A DNA stretch of 10,905 nucleotides from 2-12-FULL-60-19 sp041483675 (lineage in GTDB: Bacteria; Desulfobacterota; Binatia; UBA9968), in NCBI GenBank assembly GCA_041483675.1, contig JBGPGE010000135.1, forward strand, positions 1 through 10,905, in the 5' to 3' direction. Made by a program: the position numbers and the translations under genes. Numbering within the stretch: the first letter of the stretch is position 1; each line of letters starts with the position of its first letter. The notes under the pieces were generated by a model, which had not been told where the DNA came from, did no database searches, and saw only the letters and a program-made list of their open reading frames with translations. Below are positions 7,002 to 10,905 of the stretch, piece by piece.

Positions 7002-7991
7002 ATGAAAGAGATCGGTCCCGTTCGCTTCGAGTTGCTTAATCTAATCGCTGCGATCGCTCTGCTTTTCTGCGGAGCGCCCGCCTCCGCCCAGCCGATCAGG
7101 ATCGCCGTTGGGGCGGCAAGCGTTGCGTCCTTGCCAACGTGGGTCGCTCAGGACGCCGGCTATTTCGGGCGCGAGGGGGTCCCTGCCGAGTTGATTTATA
7201 TCCGCGGCGGCCCGCAAACCGTGTCGGCGCTGATCGCCGGAGAAGTCCCGTTCGCCCAGGTCTATAGCGGGCCGATCATAGCGGCGCGCCTCACCGGCGC
7301 CGATACTCTGATCGTGGCCGGACTGATCAATCAGCCGTTCTTCTCCATCGTCACGGTCAAGGGGATAGACAAGCCGGAAGATCTGCGCGGGAAGAAAGTC
7401 GGGATCAGCACCTTCGGCTCGGCCACGGACCTCGCGCTCAGACTGGCGCTGAAAAAATGGGGACTCAAGGCCGACAGCGAAGTCACTATCCTGCAGATGC
7501 GCGGCGTGCCGGAGATCGTGCCGGCGCTCGCCGCGGGCGCGCTGCAGGCGGGCGTTCTCTCGCCGCCGACCAACATGATCGCCATCCGCGCCGGTTTTAA
7601 GGAACTTGCCTATTTGCCACAGGTCGGCATCTCGTTCCAGCACACGAGCCTGGCGACCACCAGGAGATATCTGGAAAGAAACCGCGCGGCGGCGCTGAAA
7701 ACGCTGCGAGCCTACATGGCCGCGATCGACCGGATCAAGGCCGACAAACCTTTCGCCAGCAAAGTCCTCTCCAAGTACATGAGCACCACCGATACCGTCG
7801 TTTTAGATTACAGCTACACTGTGAGCCAGCCGCTGTTCCGAACGCCGCCCTATCCGACCCCGGAAGGCGTCCAGGCGGTGCTCGACTTCCTGGGAGAGAA
7901 AGAGCCCAAGGCAAAGCAGTTTCAGCCGAAAGACTTCATCGATATCTCCTTGTTGCAGGAGATCGAAAAAGCCGGAGCGCCGAAAAAATGA
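7002..7991 (+). CDS. ABC transporter solute-binding protein, SsuA/NMT1-like, encoded inside the hyu operon
   Basis: Complete 329-residue secreted solute-binding protein of the NitT/TauT (SsuA/NMT1/THI5-like) class. The signal peptide covers residues 1-29 (hydrophobic L11-C23, cleavage A-S-A/Q30). The mature protein begins QPIRIAVGAAS and shows the typical PTWVAQDAGYFGREG helix (from residue 45), the EDLRGKKVGISTFGSATD hinge segment (from residue 126) and the QAGVLSPP segment of the second lobe. The start is ATG 7002 with AAAGGG at 6985-6990. Its stop overlaps the hyuB start by ATGA, so it is translationally coupled to the enzyme and sits 16 bases after hyuA. This context suggests that it binds the substrate, or a precursor, of the HyuA/HyuB enzyme in the periplasm. 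No permease or ATPase gene accompanies it, so it would rely on components encoded elsewhere. The ligand cannot be deduced. Confidence 0.92.
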   Translation: MKEIGPVRFELLNLIAAIALLFCGAPASAQPIRIAVGAASVASLPTWVAQDAGYFGREGVPAELIYIRGGPQTVSALIAGEVPFAQVYSGPIIAARLTGADTLIVAGLINQPFFSIVTVKGIDKPEDLRGKKVGISTFGSATDLALRLALKKWGLKADSEVTILQMRGVPEIVPALAAGALQAGVLSPPTNMIAIRAGFKELAYLPQVGISFQHTSLATTRRYLERNRAAALKTLRAYMAAIDRIKADKPFASKVLSKYMSTTDTVVLDYSYTVSQPLFRTPPYPTPEGVQAVLDFLGEKEPKAKQFQPKDFIDISLLQEIEKAGAPKK

Positions 7992-10255
7992 AAAACGTCA
8001 GGAGCCTCCGACGTCAACCGGCCGCGAAGAAGGCTCCGGCGATAGATCCGGTCCGCTTCGAGATGTTCTTCCACCGCCTCTGGGCGATCGGTGAGGAGGG
8101 CCGTATGACGCTCCAGCGCGTCACGGCGTCGCCGATCGTCTCCCAGGGCGGGGAGTGCATGAGCAGCTTCTACGACGAGGCGGGCCATATGGTGCTCGCC
8201 TGCTCCGGCCATTTAAGATTCGCCGCCGCAACTTCCGATGCGATCAAAAAGCTGATCGAATGGTTCGGCGAATCGCCGGGCTTCCGCGACGGCGATCAGA
8301 TCTTTTTCAACGACCCCTACGTCGCCGGCTCGCACACCTACGATATGATGGTCATCAAGCCGATTTTTCTCCGCAAAAATCAATTGATCGCCTGGACCGC
8401 CACCAGCACGCACACGGCGGATACCGGCGGAGTGCTGCGCGGCGGCGCCTACGAAGTGCACCACGAGGGCATCCGCATCATCGGCCTCAAGATCGTCGAG
8501 CGCGGCGAGTTTCGCGAGGACGTCTTCAAGACGCTGACCGAGCAGTGCCGCGACCCGCAATACGTCGGCCTGGATTTAAAGGCCATGATCGCCGGCAACA
8601 ACGTCTGCGCCCGGCGCTATCTCGGATTGGTGGAGAAGTTCGGTCTCGACTTCGTTCGCGGGGCGGGCGAAAAGATGATCGCCGACTCGGAAAGCAAGGC
8701 GCGCGCGAAACTCCGCTCCCTGCCCGACGGAACCTGGGTCACGCGCCAATACGTGACGACCCTGGACCGAAAGACGCGCAAGGCCGTCGCGCAGCAGCTC
8801 GTCTGCACGATGACGAAGGAAGACGACGAGCTGCGCTTGGACTTTACCGGCACCAGCCCCCAGACCGACACCGATCATAATTCGACGCTGCCAAGCACGG
8901 CCGCCCATATCGCGCTCGCGCTCACCAACACGCTCTTCTGGGACGTGCCGTGGAGCGACGGCAAGATGCGCCCCGTGAAAATCGATGTCGTGCCCGAAGG
9001 CTCGATCCTCAACTGCCGCTATCCCGCCGCCTGCGGCGCCGCGCCGAGAATCGGCAACGTCCTCGTCTCCACCGTCTGCGAGGGCGTGGCGAAGATGATC
9101 TACGCCTCGGGCCGTCTGGAAGACGTCAACTGCTCGACGACCGGCAATTTGGAATTCGTCGGCGGCCCCGGTTACTTCTACGGCGGCCGGACGCGCGAAG
9201 GCATTCCCGTCGCCCAGGGGCTTTACGACATTCACGGCGCGGGCATGGGGGCCACGCCCGAACGCGACGGCGTCAACACCGGCGGCCACATGAACATCCC
9301 CTCCGCCGGCATCGCCGACATCGAGCGGATCGAGATGCAATACCCGTTTCTCTATTTCACGCGCGGCCACAACCGCGACGGCAGCGGCTTCGGCCAAAAC
9401 CGCGGCGGGCTCGGCAGCTACCGGATGTTTCTCATCTACGGCTCGAAAGATTGTTCCGCCGACTACAAACCCTACGGCGGCATCGCGCAGGGCGGCTTCG
9501 GTCTCTACGGCGGCTACCCGACGGGCATCAGCGCGACGCGAATGATGGCGCTCGCAGGCCTCGAGATGCTCGATCGAGTGAGAAAGGGCGATTATCCCGA
9601 TACCGACACAATCCGCGCCGGGGCGTGGGGAAAGCTCCACCATCCCGAGGGAGTGCCCGAAAGAATTCCGCTGCCGGAAGGAAGCCTGTTGGTGGACTAT
9701 GTGGCGGGCGGAGGAGGCTTCGGCGATCCGCTCGACCGCGATCCCGAAGCGGTGCTGAGAGACTTCGGACGGGGCTGGGTGAGCCGCGATACGGCTGTAA
9801 AAATCCACGGCGTGGTTTTCGAATCCGGGGGCAAGAAAGTAAACCTCGACGCCACCGCGCAAAAACGGGAGCAGATCCGGGAAGCGCGGCGGCGCGAGGC
9901 CGTTCCGCCCTCCGGGAAAACCAGCTCGCTCGGACGAGACGAGGCGACAGAGCTGAAGACGATCTTGAGATTTCACGCGATGCTGGAGATCGCCGGGAAC
10001 GGCAGCGAGCCCGTGATCCGCTGCCGGCGCTGCGGCCATCGCTTCTGCGGCGGGACCGAGAACTATAAGCTCTACGCGCTCCACCGCGTGGTGCACCTGA
10101 GCGATTTCATGCCCTATCCCCTGCCGACGGGCGAGCCTTACATCGGCGAGTATCACGAATATTTCTGCCCCGGCTGCGCGACGCAGCTTCAAGTCGATCT
10201 TTTCTGTCCCGCTCTCGGCGGCGAGCCGATCTTGTGGGATATCAGGATCCAGTAA
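7988..10255 (+). CDS. hyuB: Hydantoinase B / acetone carboxylase alpha-like subunit with fused gamma-like zinc domain
   Basis: A 755-residue cytoplasmic subunit. Residues about 20-600 are a HyuB domain: N108-D-P-Y, then H116-T-Y-D119 and H142 (in STHTADTGG), the His-x2-Asp...His set that, as I recall, binds the active-site metal in acetone carboxylase alpha; and the closing G574-G-G-G-F-G-D-P581. HyuB proteins usually end near 520-600 residues. Here a charged linker (about 640-662) leads to an extra domain with C679-x2-C682 and C727-x2-C730 (plus C687 and C740) and the ending YHEYFCPGCATQLQVD...ILWDIRIQ, which resembles the acetone carboxylase gamma subunit, reported to bind zinc. The start is ATG 7988 in ATGA with the binding-protein gene, GGAG at 7974-7977. 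With HyuA it should form an ATP-dependent enzyme; an alpha-gamma fusion carboxylase is the best guess, with substrate unknown (ketone, aromatic ketone or lactam/hydantoin). Confidence 0.92.
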   Translation: MKNVRSLRRQPAAKKAPAIDPVRFEMFFHRLWAIGEEGRMTLQRVTASPIVSQGGECMSSFYDEAGHMVLACSGHLRFAAATSDAIKKLIEWFGESPGFRDGDQIFFNDPYVAGSHTYDMMVIKPIFLRKNQLIAWTATSTHTADTGGVLRGGAYEVHHEGIRIIGLKIVERGEFREDVFKTLTEQCRDPQYVGLDLKAMIAGNNVCARRYLGLVEKFGLDFVRGAGEKMIADSESKARAKLRSLPDGTWVTRQYVTTLDRKTRKAVAQQLVCTMTKEDDELRLDFTGTSPQTDTDHNSTLPSTAAHIALALTNTLFWDVPWSDGKMRPVKIDVVPEGSILNCRYPAACGAAPRIGNVLVSTVCEGVAKMIYASGRLEDVNCSTTGNLEFVGGPGYFYGGRTREGIPVAQGLYDIHGAGMGATPERDGVNTGGHMNIPSAGIADIERIEMQYPFLYFTRGHNRDGSGFGQNRGGLGSYRMFLIYGSKDCSADYKPYGGIAQGGFGLYGGYPTGISATRMMALAGLEMLDRVRKGDYPDTDTIRAGAWGKLHHPEGVPERIPLPEGSLLVDYVAGGGGFGDPLDRDPEAVLRDFGRGWVSRDTAVKIHGVVFESGGKKVNLDATAQKREQIREARRREAVPPSGKTSSLGRDEATELKTILRFHAMLEIAGNGSEPVIRCRRCGHRFCGGTENYKLYALHRVVHLSDFMPYPLPTGEPYIGEYHEYFCPGCATQLQVDLFCPALGGEPILWDIRIQ

Positions 10256-10267
10256 AACGTCCACGCG

Positions 10268-10905
10268 TTATTTCTTCTTATACAGCCCGTCGATGTAGCC
10301 GCTCTGATCCAGCTCCCTGATAAAGCTCGAATCGACGAACTCTTCCGGCTTGGCGCCCTTAGCCTTGGGCTCAGAGGCTAGGATCGTCTTTATCCCTTCA
10401 ATGGATGGATACTGCTTCCTGGGCAAAACCGATTCACTGAGCAGATTCTCCCAGGTCTTCTCCAGGACATCGCGCTCCAGGTTACTGCCGATATACTTCG
10501 CCAATGCCTTAAACGCAGCTTCTCTGTCGGTATATATCCGATGCACGGCTTCCACCTGAGACTTGACATAGCGCCTGACGATGTCCGGATGCTCGCGAAT
10601 ATATTTCCGCGTCGTTGCAACCGAGGTATGCTGGTAGACGAGACCGAGCTTGGGGAGGTCCGCCAGGATGGTCATCCCCCTTTTCTGCGCGATGATGCTG
10701 GCCGGAGGTTGGACCACGGTCGCTTGCACCCGTCCCGCCAAAGCGGAGTCCACGCGCGCGGTGGTGCTCCCGATCTGCACAATCGTCACATCTTTTCCCG
10801 GGGTCAACCCCACCTTTGACAAAGCATAACGGGCGATAAAATCCGAAGAGGAGCCGAAGCGGCTGATCGCCACGGAGCCCCCTTTGAGCTGCTCGGGGGT
10901 CTGAA
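10268..10905 (-). CDS. ABC transporter solute-binding protein, SsuA/NMT1-like (N-terminus beyond window end)
   Basis: C-terminal 212 residues of a third SsuA/NMT1-type solute-binding protein, read leftwards. The frame stays open to the window edge (codons before the GTG at 10873 read Q-T-P-E-Q-L-K-G-G-S), and the EQLKGGSVAISRFGSSSDF stretch corresponds to the mid-protein hinge region, so the true start lies outside and the GTG is not the start. RVQATVVQPPASIIAQKRG is the second-lobe ligand segment; YQHTSVATTRKYI closely matches FQHTSLATTRRYL in the hyu-operon copy, while the tail KGAKPEEFVDSSF ... LYKKK is closer to the left-edge copy. Its TAA stop lies 12 bases from the hyuB stop and the genes converge, so it belongs to a separate transcription unit. 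Ligand unknown. Confidence 0.9.
   Translation of the reverse strand, partial: QTPEQLKGGSVAISRFGSSSDFIARYALSKVGLTPGKDVTIVQIGSTTARVDSALAGRVQATVVQPPASIIAQKRGMTILADLPKLGLVYQHTSVATTRKYIREHPDIVRRYVKSQVEAVHRIYTDREAAFKALAKYIGSNLERDVLEKTWENLLSESVLPRKQYPSIEGIKTILASEPKAKGAKPEEFVDSSFIRELDQSGYIDGLYKKK

Noticed and set aside
8576..10264. Open frame of 562 codons on the minus strand opposite hyuB
   Set aside because: It lies antisense to a well conserved gene with intact motifs, its product is His/Ala/Arg-rich with no recognisable domain, and long antisense frames are expected in GC-rich codon usage.
10871..10873. GTG (minus strand) as the start of the right-edge binding protein
   Set aside because: Upstream codons remain in frame and match the family hinge region; the real start lies beyond the window.
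1..10905. CRISPR arrays, tRNA or rRNA genes, insertion sequences, phage genes
   Set aside because: No regularly spaced repeats, no cloverleaf or rRNA-like stretches, and no transposase or phage proteins were seen on either strand.

Overview
The window is densely coding, GC-rich bacterial DNA (estimated by eye at about 60% GC) with no rRNA, tRNA, CRISPR array or insertion sequence that I can see. It holds eleven protein genes, two of them cut by the window edges, and the longest non-coding gap is about 150 bases. Several solute-binding proteins without permeases, a Bug/TctC protein and a hydantoinase/acetone-carboxylase-type operon suggest a metabolically versatile environmental bacterium. Uncultured soil or groundwater lineages such as Binatota-, Rokubacteria- or Tectomicrobia-like groups, or a proteobacterium, are possible. 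That placement is inference from gene content only.

Layout. Left (1-1568): the 3' end of an SsuA/NMT1-type ABC solute-binding protein, then a complete Bug/TctC-type solute-binding protein, both plus strand. Next (about 1644-2240): a TehB-like class I methyltransferase. Then (2301-4039) a good sigma70-like promoter drives a membrane DUF2157 protein that starts at TTG and overlaps by ATGA a GDYXXLXY-type protein, a recognised gene pair of unknown function. Two small conserved hypothetical genes follow (4117-4389 and 4485-4721).

The right half is the most notable part. A promoter with a perfect TTGACA box (4814) precedes an apparent operon, 4874-10255: hyuA (ATP-binding hydantoinase A/acetone carboxylase beta-like), a secreted SsuA/NMT1-type solute-binding protein, and hyuB (hydantoinase B/acetone carboxylase alpha-like). 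The hyuB product carries a C-terminal four-cysteine domain resembling the acetone carboxylase gamma subunit. The binding-protein gene lies between the two enzyme genes and overlaps hyuB by ATGA. This suggests a compact two-polypeptide, ATP-dependent carboxylase or amidohydrolase working with a dedicated periplasmic binding protein; the substrate cannot be read from sequence. A third SsuA/NMT1-type gene converges from the right edge, its stop only 12 bases from the hyuB stop.

Together the window shows four solute-binding proteins, no permease or transporter ATPase, one catabolic-type operon, and a middle section of small or poorly characterised genes.
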